This document shows, piece by piece, positions 16,946-25,018 of a DNA stretch of 64,000 nucleotides. Positions within the stretch are counted from its first letter, which is position 1, and each line of letters opens with the position of its first letter. A program made the translations under genes and the position numbers. The stretch is from contig NZ_VAHO01000001.1 in assembly GCF_005796225.1 (NCBI RefSeq), forward strand, positions 1 to 64,000, in the 5' to 3' direction. The notes beneath the pieces are model-generated. The model was not told where the DNA came from. It saw nothing but the letters and a program-made list of their open reading frames with translations, and made no database searches. Source of the stretch: Pseudarthrobacter sp. NamE5. GTDB taxonomy: Bacteria; Actinomycetota; Actinomycetes; Actinomycetales; Micrococcaceae.

Positions 16946-17584
16946 CTAGCCGCGGGCAGGACCGTCTTGCCGAGGTACGTAGTGGCGGAGGAACACACTG
17001 ACGTCCACCATCTCCGTCTTGGACATCGCATGGCCCATGCCGGGGTAGGTCCTGGCCGTGAGGAGGGTGTGCTGATGGAGCCACTCCTCGGTGTACGCGA
17101 TGGCGTCTTCGTTGATGACCAGGTCGGCCTTGTCCCGCCCCCAGAAAAAGGGCGGCTTGGTATCGAAGGACTCGGTGAGGGACAGCAGTTCGTTTTGCAG
17201 GACAAAGCCGGAAAGGCCCACAACAGCCTCATAGTCCTTGGGGTGCAGGCGCAGGAGGGTGCTTGCCATCGCCATGCCCTGCGAGTATCCCAGCAGGCTG
17301 ACGCTGCTGTGCTGGCCCTTGACGCTGTTGATCCAGCTCTGGACAGCATTGGCGGCCTTGATGACGTCAGCAAAGTCGTTGGCCAGGAAGTAATCCAGCA
17401 GGAACCAGCCCCAGCTGTCGCCAATAGGCATGGGGGCCCGGAGCGCCGCACAGGTGAACTCCCCGGGCAGGTATTCGAAGAGGCGGACCATGCGGGACTC
17501 GTCCGTGCCGTAACCGTGCATCATCACCAGCAAGGGAGTACCGGCCCGCTCGCCCTCAGGCTTGGACCATACGACTGTTTGCAT
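16946..17584 (-). CDS. Alpha/beta hydrolase, phospholipase/carboxylesterase type
   Basis: A 212-residue alpha/beta hydrolase of the carboxylesterase/phospholipase group. The nucleophile elbow is SLLGYSQGMAMA (Ser), the acid probably Asp in GRDKADLVI and the base His in YPGMGHAMSK; the oxyanion region is LLVMMHGYGTDES. No signal peptide, so it is likely cytoplasmic. These small esterases act on short acyl esters; the natural substrate is unknown. It stands alone; the operator at 16865 lies downstream of its stop and belongs to the next operon. Confidence 0.88.
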   Translation of the reverse strand: MQTVVWSKPEGERAGTPLLVMMHGYGTDESRMVRLFEYLPGEFTCAALRAPMPIGDSWGWFLLDYFLANDFADVIKAANAVQSWINSVKGQHSSVSLLGYSQGMAMASTLLRLHPKDYEAVVGLSGFVLQNELLSLTESFDTKPPFFWGRDKADLVINEDAIAYTEEWLHQHTLLTARTYPGMGHAMSKTEMVDVSVFLRHYVPRQDGPARG

Positions 17585-17821
17585 TAAGTCAGCCTAGCCA
17601 GCAGTGGCGCACCCGAAGATGAGCCGTGCCGGTTGGAGGCCCATCAGGAACAGAAACGTGAGTCCCTTCCTGCACAGCCGTTACACATCTGAAACGCTCA
17701 GTGAGATGGCAAAGCGTTGATCGAGGCCCCCTCGAGCTGTAGCGTGGCGATCAACGGACAGCATGCTTAGCATCTGTCAGGGGCTAAGACAATGCCCATC
17801 CTCGACCAGAAGGAGCAAGAC

Positions 17822-18079
17822 ATGAGAATCGGATCCTCCATTTTCCTTATCGCCCTCGGCGCCATCCTCGCCTGGGCGGTTGCTCCAGGCTTGATCCCCG
17901 CCGTCGACCAGGTCCTCGTCGGGTACATCCTGATGGCCGTGGGCGTCATCGGCCTCGTCGCCTCCCTCATCCTGGCCTCGCCCGGCCGCAGCCGGCGCGT
18001 CAGTGAATCGCGATCCGTAGTGGATCCAAACACGGGCGAGCGCATCACCCGCAACGAAAGCCGCGACGGCGGACTGTAG
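17822..18079 (+). CDS. DUF6458-like small membrane protein
   Basis: An 85-residue protein with two membrane segments (SSIFLIALGAILAWAV and VGYILMAVGVIGLVASLILA) and a basic, hydrophilic C-terminal tail (SPGRSRRVSESRS...GERITRNES). This matches the actinobacterial DUF6458 family, whose function is unknown. ATG 17822 has AAGGAG six bases upstream, so the ATG at 17792 was rejected. Upstream, GCATGCTTAG at 17761-17770 resembles half of the stress palindrome found before dps and glsB. A strong terminator follows. Confidence 0.85.
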   Translation: MRIGSSIFLIALGAILAWAVAPGLIPAVDQVLVGYILMAVGVIGLVASLILASPGRSRRVSESRSVVDPNTGERITRNESRDGGL

Positions 18080-18132
18080 CCGCCGCGAGGATTCCGCCGA
18101 AGTCCTGGCAGGAAAAATACATGAACCCGGAG

Positions 18133-18169
18133 AGCCGGGCCGGACCATAGTGGTCCGGCCCGGCTTTCT
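18133..18169 (+). terminator. Rho-independent terminator after DUF6458 gene
   Basis: A perfect 15-bp GC-rich stem (18133-18147 with 18151-18165) with a 3-nt loop, followed by TTCTC. Lies 54 bases after the stop. Confidence 0.8.
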
Positions 18170-18302
18170 CGCTCCCACCCTTTGATCTTCGGCCAGATAT
18201 GCCGGGCTGTGGGGCTTGGCAGTCGGAATTTGCCCAAAAGCTTCCCAGTCCGGGCGGCTCACGCCCGGCTACGGTGACAATTTTGTTTCGCGTGGGTTTC
18301 CA

Positions 18303-18332
18303 TTGACAAACCAACACAACCAAAGATAAAGT
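18303..18332 (+). promoter_or_regulatory. Promoter of the fructose PTS operon
   Basis: A consensus TTGACA at 18303-18308 is followed, 18 bases later, by TAAAGT (18327-18332), or 16 bases later by GATAAA. It lies about 120 bases upstream of the DeoR-type gene. The intervening leader is A/C-rich and contains CATCATGTGATG (18346-18357), a palindrome that could bind the regulator. Confidence 0.6.
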
Positions 18333-18454
18333 CAAGTAACTCAACATCATGTGATGCCAGTCACGCAAAGGCAGCGCTCCGCACGCCAGGAGCAAAGCTG
18401 CAGCACCAGGACCACCAGCAGCCGCACCAAACAGCCTTACGCAACGGAGGGTAT

Positions 18455-19255
18455 GTGTTCGCCGAGGAGCGCCAGCAGAAGATTGCCGAGCTTGTTGCCG
18501 GCAGCGGCCGGGTCAGTGTGACCCTCCTGGCCGAGCGCTTCCGCATCACCACGGAAACCGTCCGACGGGATCTTGCCGCCCTTGAAAATGCCGGAACGGT
18601 GCGCCGCGTCCATGGCGGAGCTGTTGCGGCAGACCGGTTCAGCACTACCGAGGAAAGTGTCAACGACCGGGCCATCCAGCGGCCGGACCAAAAGAGCCGG
18701 ATCGCCGAGGCCGCCCTCGCCCTGATTCCCCGCAGCTCGGCCGGCAGCGTCCTGATCGACGGCGGCACCACCACCGAAGTGCTGGCCGACATGCTCTCGC
18801 GCCGCGCAGCCAATGACCCGTTGGGTGACACGGAACGGGAGCTGGTGGCCATCACCCACGCCGTTCCCATCGCCGGCAAACTCTCCAACGTCCCCGGGAT
18901 CGCGCTGGATGTCCTGGGCGGCCGGGTGCGGGGAATCACCCAGGTTGCCGTGGGACAGGCAACCGTGGAGGCCGCCGGCCGGCTCCGTCCGGACATTGCC
19001 TTCATCGGCACCAACGGCATCCATGCCAGCTTTGGCCTCAGCACGCCCGATCCAGAGGAAGCCGCCGTCAAGGCAGCTTTCGTCCACTCGGCCCGCCGCA
19101 TCGTGGTTCTGGCCGATTCCTCCAAGCTGGACACGGAAACCCTGGTCCAGTTCGCCTCACTGAAAGACCTGGACACCTTGATTACAGACAGCGAACCCGG
19201 CCCCGAACTGGCAGCAGCTTTGGAAGAAGCCGGCGTCGACGTGGTGATCGCATGA
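18455..19255 (+). CDS. DeoR family transcriptional regulator of fructose use
   Basis: A 266-residue DeoR-type repressor. The N-terminal helix-turn-helix reads VSVTLLAERFRITTETVRRD, followed by the family's GTVRRVHGGAV. The sugar-phosphate-sensing domain has LIDGGTTTEVLADM, IAFIGTNGIHASFGLSTPD and VVLADSSKLD. Relatives next to fruK-fruA (often called FruR) respond to fructose 1-phosphate or a derivative. Start is GTG 18455 with CGGAGG upstream. It overlaps fruK by four bases (ATGA), so it is the first gene of the operon and probably autoregulates it. Confidence 0.93.
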   Translation: MFAEERQQKIAELVAGSGRVSVTLLAERFRITTETVRRDLAALENAGTVRRVHGGAVAADRFSTTEESVNDRAIQRPDQKSRIAEAALALIPRSSAGSVLIDGGTTTEVLADMLSRRAANDPLGDTERELVAITHAVPIAGKLSNVPGIALDVLGGRVRGITQVAVGQATVEAAGRLRPDIAFIGTNGIHASFGLSTPDPEEAAVKAAFVHSARRIVVLADSSKLDTETLVQFASLKDLDTLITDSEPGPELAAALEEAGVDVVIA

Positions 19256-20226
19256 TCGTCACTTTCACAGCCAACCCCAGCCTTGACCGTACCGTTGCAC
19301 TGCCCGGCCCCCTGGAACGCGGCGAAGTGCAGCGCGCCGTCTCCGTCAGCCAGGAGTCAGGCGGCAAGGGCGTCAACGTCTCACGTGCTCTGGTGGCCTC
19401 GGGCCTGGAGTCCGTGGCGGTCCTCCCCGGAGCGGACAGCGACCCCGTGCTTGCCGGCCTCCGCGAAAGCGGGGTGCCCTTCGTTTCCCTCCCCATCGGC
19501 GAACCGCTGCGCACCAACGTGGCCCTCACCGAACCCGGCGGTGTGACCACCAAGATCAACGAACCCGGCCCTGTCCTGGACGAAAACCAGCAGGAAGCCC
19601 TCATCAAGCTGCTGCTGGAAAGCTCCCGCGGCGCCACCTGGGTTGTCCTCGCGGGCTCGCTTCCGCCGGGTTTCCCTGCCGATTTTTACGCAACCGTAGC
19701 CCAGCGGCTGCGCACATCCGCCGACGGCGCTGCCCCGCGCATCGCCGTCGACTCGTCCGGCCAGCCCCTCGCAGCCGCCCTGACCGGCGGCGCGGAGGGC
19801 ATGCCGGACCTCCTCAAGCCCAATGCCGAAGAACTGGCGGAACTGGCTGCCGCAGCCGGATTCGCCTCCCCGGCCACCGCTGACGAACTGGAAGCGGACC
19901 CGGCTGCCGCCGCGGCAGCAGCCGCCGCCGTCGTGCGTTCCGGTGTGGGTGCTGTGCTGGCAACTCTCGGATCCAAGGGAGCTGTCCTGGTAACGGCCGA
20001 CGGCGCGTGGCTGGCCACGCACCCGCCGGTCGCCGCAGTCAGCACGGTGGGCGCGGGCGATTCCGCGCTGGCCGGCTACCTGCTCGCCCACGGCCAGGGC
20101 GGCGCCCCGGCCGACTGCCTTCGGCAGGCGGTGGCCCACGGTGCCGCCGCCGCCTCCCTGCCGGGTTCCACTGTCCCGGCAGTCCACCAAACCACCCCGG
20201 ACGCCGTAACCATCACGGCCCTTTGA
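19252..20226 (+). CDS. fruK: 1-phosphofructokinase
   Basis: A 324-residue PfkB-family kinase. FruK phosphorylates fructose 1-phosphate, the PTS product, to fructose 1,6-bisphosphate. The substrate motif SGGKGVNVSRALVASG and the C-terminal ATP/base signature STVGAGDSALAGYLLA, with the catalytic Asp, are present. Start TIVTFTANPSLDRTV is typical of the 1-phosphofructokinase branch. It overlaps the regulator by ATGA and is 11 bases from fruA. An Ala-rich insert (DPAAAAAAAAAV) near residue 215 is longer than usual but in a surface helix. Confidence 0.95.
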   Translation: MIVTFTANPSLDRTVALPGPLERGEVQRAVSVSQESGGKGVNVSRALVASGLESVAVLPGADSDPVLAGLRESGVPFVSLPIGEPLRTNVALTEPGGVTTKINEPGPVLDENQQEALIKLLLESSRGATWVVLAGSLPPGFPADFYATVAQRLRTSADGAAPRIAVDSSGQPLAAALTGGAEGMPDLLKPNAEELAELAAAAGFASPATADELEADPAAAAAAAAAVVRSGVGAVLATLGSKGAVLVTADGAWLATHPPVAAVSTVGAGDSALAGYLLAHGQGGAPADCLRQAVAHGAAAASLPGSTVPAVHQTTPDAVTITAL

Positions 20227-20237
20227 AAGGATTGACA

Positions 20238-22319
20238 GTGACCCAGCTCATCACCACGGAACTGGTCGAGCTCGACCAGAACCTGGGCAACTCAACCGAG
20301 ACGGTGATCCGGCACCTGGCAAGCAAAGTAGCTGCCACCGGACGCGCATCAGAAGTCGAAGGCCTCTTCGCCGATGCCTGGGCCCGCGAGCAGAAAACCG
20401 CCACGGGCATCCCCGGCGGCATCGCCATCCCGCACTGCCGGTCAGCCGCTGTCACCGAGCCCACCCTGGCCATGGCCCGCCTCAACCCCAAGGTGGACTT
20501 CGGCGCCAAGGATGGACCTGCAGACCTGATCTTCTTCATTGCGGCACCGGACGGAGCAGACCAGGCGCATTTGAAGCTGCTCTCCAAGCTTGCCCGCTCC
20601 CTCATCAAAAAGGACTTCACCGCAGCCCTGCGCGGCGCCTCATCCCGCGAGGAAATCGTGGAACTGGTGGACGGCGCATTGGCTGACAAGCCGGCTGCGC
20701 ACGCAGCAACAGCCCCGGCCGATGCCGCCGCTTCCGCCGGCGCAGGTTCCGGTACCCTGAACGCAACCGGCCAGTCCGGAGCGTCGGCAGTAGCTGCCTC
20801 AGGCGACGGTTCCGGCCACGCCGGTCCCAAGCGCCTCGTCGCCGTCACGGCCTGCCCCACGGGCATCGCACATACCTACATGGCGGCCGACTCCCTGGTG
20901 GCAGCGGCCAAGGAAGCCGGTGTGGACCTTCAGGTGGAAACCCAGGGTTCCTCCGGCGCCAAGCCGCTGGACCCGGCCGTGATCGCCGCGGCCGACGCTG
21001 TCATCTTCGCCGTGGACGTGGACGTGCGGGGCAAGGAGCGCTTCGCCGGAAAGCCCGTCATCAACGCCCCCGTCAAGCGCGGCATCGACGAGCCTGCCAA
21101 GATGGTCCAGGAGGCGCTCGCCGCCGCCAAGGACCCCAATGCCCGCCGGGTGCCGCACTTCGGCGCCGAGGAGCAGGCCGACCAGGCCGCCGCGGAGAAG
21201 GGCGAGCACATCGGCCAAAAGCTCAAGAGGGCGCTGCTCACCGGCGTCAGCTACATGATCCCGTTCGTTGCCGGCGGCGGCCTCCTGATCGCCCTGGGCT
21301 TCCTGCTGGGCGGCTACGACATCACCGACGTGGCAGACGACGTTGTCCTCCAGAACAACTTCGGCAACCTGCCCGAGGGCGGACTTGCCACCTACCTCGG
21401 TGCCGTGATGTTCAAGATCGGTGCCTTGTCCATGGGCTTCCTGGTCCCTGCGCTGGCGGGCTACATTGCCTACGCCATCGCTGACCGCCCCGGCATCGCC
21501 CCCGGCTTCGTTGCCGGTGCAGTCTCCGGCTTCATGGGCGCCGGTTTCCTCGGCGGCATTGTGGGCGGCCTGCTGGCCGGCTACGTGGCACACCTGATCG
21601 GTACCTGGCAGGTCCCCCGCTGGCTGCGCGGCCTCATGCCCGTGGTCATCATCCCGCTGCTCGCTTCGATCGTGGCTTCCGGCCTGATGTTCCTTGTACT
21701 CGGCGGACCCATCGCCGGCCTCACTACCGCCCTCAACGGCTGGCTCTCCGGCATGACCGGCGCCTCGGCAGTGGTCCTGGGCATCATCCTGGGTCTCATG
21801 ATGTGCTTCGACCTGGGCGGTCCCGTCAACAAGGTGGCTTACGCCTTCGCCGTGGCCGGGCTGAGTGCCGGCAGCGCGGACAACCAGGCCCCTTGGCAGA
21901 TCATGGCAACCGTGATGGCTGCCGGCATGGTGCCCCCGCTGGCGATGGCCCTGGCCACGGTGCTGGACCGGAAGCTCTTCAGCCTGGCCGAGCGTGAAAA
22001 CGGCAAGGCTGCCTGGCTGCTGGGCGCATCCTTCATCTCTGAAGGCGCCATTCCGTTCGCAGCCGCAGATCCGCTGCGCGTCATCCCCGCCAGCATGCTG
22101 GGCGGCGCCCTGACCGGCGCACTGACCATGGCCTTCGGAGTCACCTCCCAGGCACCCCACGGCGGCATCTTCGTGTTCTTCGCCATCGGCAACGTGCTGA
22201 TGTTCGTGCTTTCGATCATCGCCGGCACCATCGTCACCGCCCTGGCCGTCGTGGCGCTGAAGCGCTGGGCAGCCCCCAAGACCGCTGCTACCGTGGAGAG
22301 CGTTCCCGCCACGGTCTGA
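20238..22319 (+). CDS. fruA: Fructose-specific PTS transporter, fused EIIABC
   Basis: A 693-residue fructose permease with the order EIIA-EIIB-EIIC. EIIA (about 1-150) has the phosphorylation His66 in GGIAIPHCRSA; an Ala/Gly-rich linker follows to about 195; EIIB (about 198-300) has Cys206 in VAVTACPTGIAHTYMAADSL; EIIC (about 325-680) is the multi-pass sugar channel with GLMMCFDLGGPVNK and SEGAIPFAA motifs. It takes up fructose and delivers fructose 1-phosphate to FruK. GTG 20238 has AAAGG seven bases upstream; the frame extends further up inside fruK but that is shadow. Confidence 0.96.
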   Translation: MTQLITTELVELDQNLGNSTETVIRHLASKVAATGRASEVEGLFADAWAREQKTATGIPGGIAIPHCRSAAVTEPTLAMARLNPKVDFGAKDGPADLIFFIAAPDGADQAHLKLLSKLARSLIKKDFTAALRGASSREEIVELVDGALADKPAAHAATAPADAAASAGAGSGTLNATGQSGASAVAASGDGSGHAGPKRLVAVTACPTGIAHTYMAADSLVAAAKEAGVDLQVETQGSSGAKPLDPAVIAAADAVIFAVDVDVRGKERFAGKPVINAPVKRGIDEPAKMVQEALAAAKDPNARRVPHFGAEEQADQAAAEKGEHIGQKLKRALLTGVSYMIPFVAGGGLLIALGFLLGGYDITDVADDVVLQNNFGNLPEGGLATYLGAVMFKIGALSMGFLVPALAGYIAYAIADRPGIAPGFVAGAVSGFMGAGFLGGIVGGLLAGYVAHLIGTWQVPRWLRGLMPVVIIPLLASIVASGLMFLVLGGPIAGLTTALNGWLSGMTGASAVVLGIILGLMMCFDLGGPVNKVAYAFAVAGLSAGSADNQAPWQIMATVMAAGMVPPLAMALATVLDRKLFSLAERENGKAAWLLGASFISEGAIPFAAADPLRVIPASMLGGALTGALTMAFGVTSQAPHGGIFVFFAIGNVLMFVLSIIAGTIVTALAVVALKRWAAPKTAATVESVPATV

Positions 22320-22381
22320 CCGGCCACCGACTACCGAACCGGCCCTGGACCAACAGCAAGCCGAAAGACAAAGGAGCAACA

Positions 22382-22660
22382 ATGCCAGAACGCACCGCAA
22401 CCGTCGCCAGCCGAGTAGGCCTGCACGCCCGCCCCGCCGCCATTTTCGCTGAGGCAGCCGGCGAGTTCGACCTTGACATCACCATTGCCCGCGAGGGCGA
22501 ACCGGCCGACGAGGCCATGGATGCCGCCAGCATCCTGTCCCTCATGAGCCTGGGCGCCTCCCACGGCGACGTGGTGGTCCTGCGGGCCGAAGGGGATGGC
22601 GCCGACCATGCCCTGGACCGCCTGGTGCAGATCCTCGAAACGGACCACGACGCCGAGTAG
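22382..22660 (+). CDS. ptsH: HPr family phosphocarrier protein
   Basis: A 92-residue HPr. The phosphorylation site His15 lies in SRVGLHARPAAIF, and the regulatory-serine region is AASILSLMSLGAS (Ser50). HPr passes phosphate from enzyme I to the EIIA domain of the fructose permease. It is 62 bases after fruA with GGAGC before the ATG, the last gene of the fructose operon. Enzyme I (ptsI) is not in this window and must be elsewhere. Confidence 0.95.
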   Translation: MPERTATVASRVGLHARPAAIFAEAAGEFDLDITIAREGEPADEAMDAASILSLMSLGASHGDVVVLRAEGDGADHALDRLVQILETDHDAE

Positions 22661-22693
22661 CCGCCAAGGTTGGCAAGGCAGCTAAGTGCCGCG

Positions 22694-22748
22694 GCCGCCG
22701 TCGGGCCTTCCCACACAGGGGAAGCACACGACGGCGGCTGCCGGTTTT
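22694..22748 (+). terminator. Terminator of the fructose operon
   Basis: A 10-bp GC stem (22694-22703 with 22729-22738), with an inner CTTCCC/GGGGAAG stem, followed by TGCCGG and TTTT at 22745-22748. Lies 33 bases after the HPr stop. Confidence 0.6.
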
Positions 22749-22769
22749 AAGCGCCTCCTCACCCAAGTA

Positions 22770-22819
22770 GGTAGCAGCAGGTGTCGTTATGGAGGCCCAT
22801 AACGACACCTGCTGCTACC
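22770..22819. repeat. Perfect 22-bp inverted repeat
   Basis: 22770-22791 and 22798-22819 are perfect inverse copies around a 6-base loop (GAGGCC). The arms begin GGTAGCAGCAGG. There is no T-run, and a separate terminator serves the HPr gene, so this looks more like a REP-type intergenic element or a protein-binding hairpin than a simple terminator. It lies just beyond the stop of the convergent methyltransferase gene, which ends at 22830. Confidence 0.75.
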
Positions 22820-22829
22820 CAGTTGGTGC

Positions 22830-23675
22830 CTACTTTGCTTTCTTGGCGGTCAAGAGCAGGTACTCCCACTCCATCTGGAAGGGGGTATCACCGTGGGCGT
22901 CACCAAACGAATCCGCAAGTTCAGTGAGCGCCTGGTCCAGCGCCTTGACCTTGTCCCCGTCCGCGGCGATGAATTTGTAGACGGAGATGGTGGGGCCATA
23001 GTGGGACTTGAAGTAGCGGACGAAATCCTCAGGCCTGTGGAAGCTCCGGACGGCCAGTGCCTGTTTGCGGGCGTGGACCCCGGTAACCCTGTCCCCCAGC
23101 AGTTCGCGCACGTGATCCTCGCTCCCCCACAGCGGCGCCGGCTGGGCACCGGGCGGGGGCGGCGGGGCGAACGGCTTCATGGTGGCGAACATCCTGCCGA
23201 TGAACCCGTCCGGGGTCCAGCTGAGAAGTCCGATGGTGCCGCCGGGCTTGCAGACGCGCACCAGCTCGTCGGCTGCTGCCTGGTGGTGGGGCGCGAACAT
23301 GGCCCCGAGGCAGGACATGACAGTGTCGAACTCGTCGTCGCCGAAAGGCAGGGCCTCGGCGTCGGCTTCCTGCCACTCCAAGCTGACCCCACGGTTGGCG
23401 GCTTCCCGGCGGCCTGCCTCGAACAGCTCAGGCGTGAGGTCACTGGCAACCACTTTGGCGCCCATCATTGCCGCCGGGATTGCGGCGTTTCCTGACCCGG
23501 CGGCCACGTCCAGGACCCGCTGCCGGGAGGTGACGCCGCAGGCCTCCACCAGGATGGCACCGAGTTCAAGGAGCATTTCATCAGCAAGGGCGGGATAGTC
23601 ACCGGAGGCCCACATGGCCCGGTGTTTCTGTTTGAGCTCCCGGTCCGCCTCCGTTGCCTGCGTCTGGTCGTTCAT
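22830..23675 (-). CDS. Class I SAM-dependent methyltransferase
   Basis: A 281-residue methyltransferase of the UbiE/Methyltransf_11 type. SAM motif I is RVLDVAAGSGNAAIPAAMMG, the acidic motif II residue is in VVASDLTPELFE, and EADAEALPFGDDEFDTVMSC covers motif III/IV. Substrate is unknown; relatives act on quinones, sterols or unidentified small molecules. The ATG has AGGGAC upstream. The gene stands alone between the 22-bp inverted repeat and the Ku gene, with a CTTAGTAG motif about 130 bases upstream that recalls the stress palindrome half-site. Confidence 0.88.
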   Translation of the reverse strand: MNDQTQATEADRELKQKHRAMWASGDYPALADEMLLELGAILVEACGVTSRQRVLDVAAGSGNAAIPAAMMGAKVVASDLTPELFEAGRREAANRGVSLEWQEADAEALPFGDDEFDTVMSCLGAMFAPHHQAAADELVRVCKPGGTIGLLSWTPDGFIGRMFATMKPFAPPPPPGAQPAPLWGSEDHVRELLGDRVTGVHARKQALAVRSFHRPEDFVRYFKSHYGPTISVYKFIAADGDKVKALDQALTELADSFGDAHGDTPFQMEWEYLLLTAKKAK

Positions 23676-23862
23676 ATCCGCGTCCCTCTCCTATGGCCGG
23701 TCAGAGTGGCAGCACGCTGTTGGCACAGCGGAGGCTGCGATGCGACTCATTGTGGGCGCGCGCGACGCCGCTGTAAAGAGGTATGGCTACCGGAAAGCAA
23801 GCAAGCTTAGTAGTTTCGTGTACATGGCAATAAGCACCGGGACACACGACAGGACCTACACG

Positions 23863-24978
23863 TCACGCCGGCTTGCGGGCCTTGGTACCGGTTGCCTTAC
23901 CGGCGGTGGTCTTCGATGCAGGCTTGGCAGCGGTTTTGCCAGCCGTGGACTTCGCAGCCGTGGTCTTGCTGGCGGTGGCCTTGGCCGTGCTTGTTTTTGC
24001 GGTACCGGTCTTGGCGCCCGTGGACTTTGCAGCACCGGACTTGCTGGCAGTGGATTTTGTTTCCGTCTCCGTGCCGGCCTCGGCTTTGCTGGCCGTGGTC
24101 CGCTTCCGCGCCGGCTTCGCGCTGCCCGCCTCCCCACCGGATTCCCCGGCAGCTTCGCCGTCCGCACCGCCGGCAGCGGCTTCGGACCCGCCGCCGCGCT
24201 TGCGGTCCAGGCTCCGCTTCAGCGCCTCCATCAGGTCGATGACTTCGCCCTTGCCGCCCTCGCCTGCTTCCACGCCGAACGTCTCCTCGGTGTCCAGCGC
24301 GTCGCCCTGCTCCAGTTTGGCCTCGATGAGCTGGCGGAGCTGTACCTGGTAGTCGTCAGTGAAGGCGGCGGCATCGAAATCCGCGGCCATCGACTCCACC
24401 AGGGCAGCGGACATATCGCGCTCCTGGGGAGAGATCCTGATGGATGTCTCAAGGGACGGAAAGTTGGCCTCACGCACCTCGTCCGGCCACAGGAGGGACT
24501 GGAGCACCAGGACGTCGTCCTTGATCCGCAGGGCGCCCAGGCGCGTCTTCTCCCGCAGCGCGAACTGGACGATGGCCACCCGGTCTGTGTCCTCCAAGGC
24601 GCTGCGCAGCAACACGTAAGCCTTGGGAGACTTGGAATCCGGCTCCAGGTAATAGCTCTTCTCGAACATCATGGGCTCAAGTTGCTCGGACGGGACGAAC
24701 TGCACCACTTCGATCTCGTGGCTGTTCTCCGCCGGGATCGCCTTAAGTTCGTCCTTGGACAGGATCACCGTCCGGCCGTCTTCCTCGTAGGCCTTCTCAA
24801 TGTCCGAATAATCAATGACCTGGCTGCAGACCTCGCACCGGCGCTGGTAGCGGATCCGGCCGCCGTCGGCGTTGTGTACCTGGTGCAGACTGATGTCATG
24901 ATCCTCAGTGGCGCTGTAGACCTTCACGGGCACGTTGACCAGGCCGAACGCGATGGCACCTTTCCAGATGGCTCTCAT
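23863..24978 (-). CDS. ku: Non-homologous end joining protein Ku
   Basis: A 371-residue bacterial Ku. The core (about 1-255) starts MRAIWKGAIAFGLVNVPVKV and contains the zinc-ribbon-like region RCEVCSQVIDYSDIEKAYE and LRSALEDTDRVAIVQFALR. Ku homodimers bind DNA double-strand ends and recruit LigD. The last 100 residues are a low-complexity Lys/Ala/Thr/Ser tail (TASKTTAAKSTAGKTAAKPA), like the basic extensions in mycobacterial Ku that bind DNA. It is divergent from ligD with only 40 bases between starts, so both share a control region. Confidence 0.96.
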   Translation of the reverse strand: MRAIWKGAIAFGLVNVPVKVYSATEDHDISLHQVHNADGGRIRYQRRCEVCSQVIDYSDIEKAYEEDGRTVILSKDELKAIPAENSHEIEVVQFVPSEQLEPMMFEKSYYLEPDSKSPKAYVLLRSALEDTDRVAIVQFALREKTRLGALRIKDDVLVLQSLLWPDEVREANFPSLETSIRISPQERDMSAALVESMAADFDAAAFTDDYQVQLRQLIEAKLEQGDALDTEETFGVEAGEGGKGEVIDLMEALKRSLDRKRGGGSEAAAGGADGEAAGESGGEAGSAKPARKRTTASKAEAGTETETKSTASKSGAAKSTGAKTGTAKTSTAKATASKTTAAKSTAGKTAAKPASKTTAGKATGTKARKPA

Positions 24979-25018
24979 TCCTCAAGTGAACATCACGCAG
25001 CGCCGGAGGTGAAGCCCC

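Noticed and set aside
20799..22400. Long minus-strand open frame opposite fruA
   Set aside because: Shadow of the EIIABC gene; His/Gly/Gln-rich composition with no domain.
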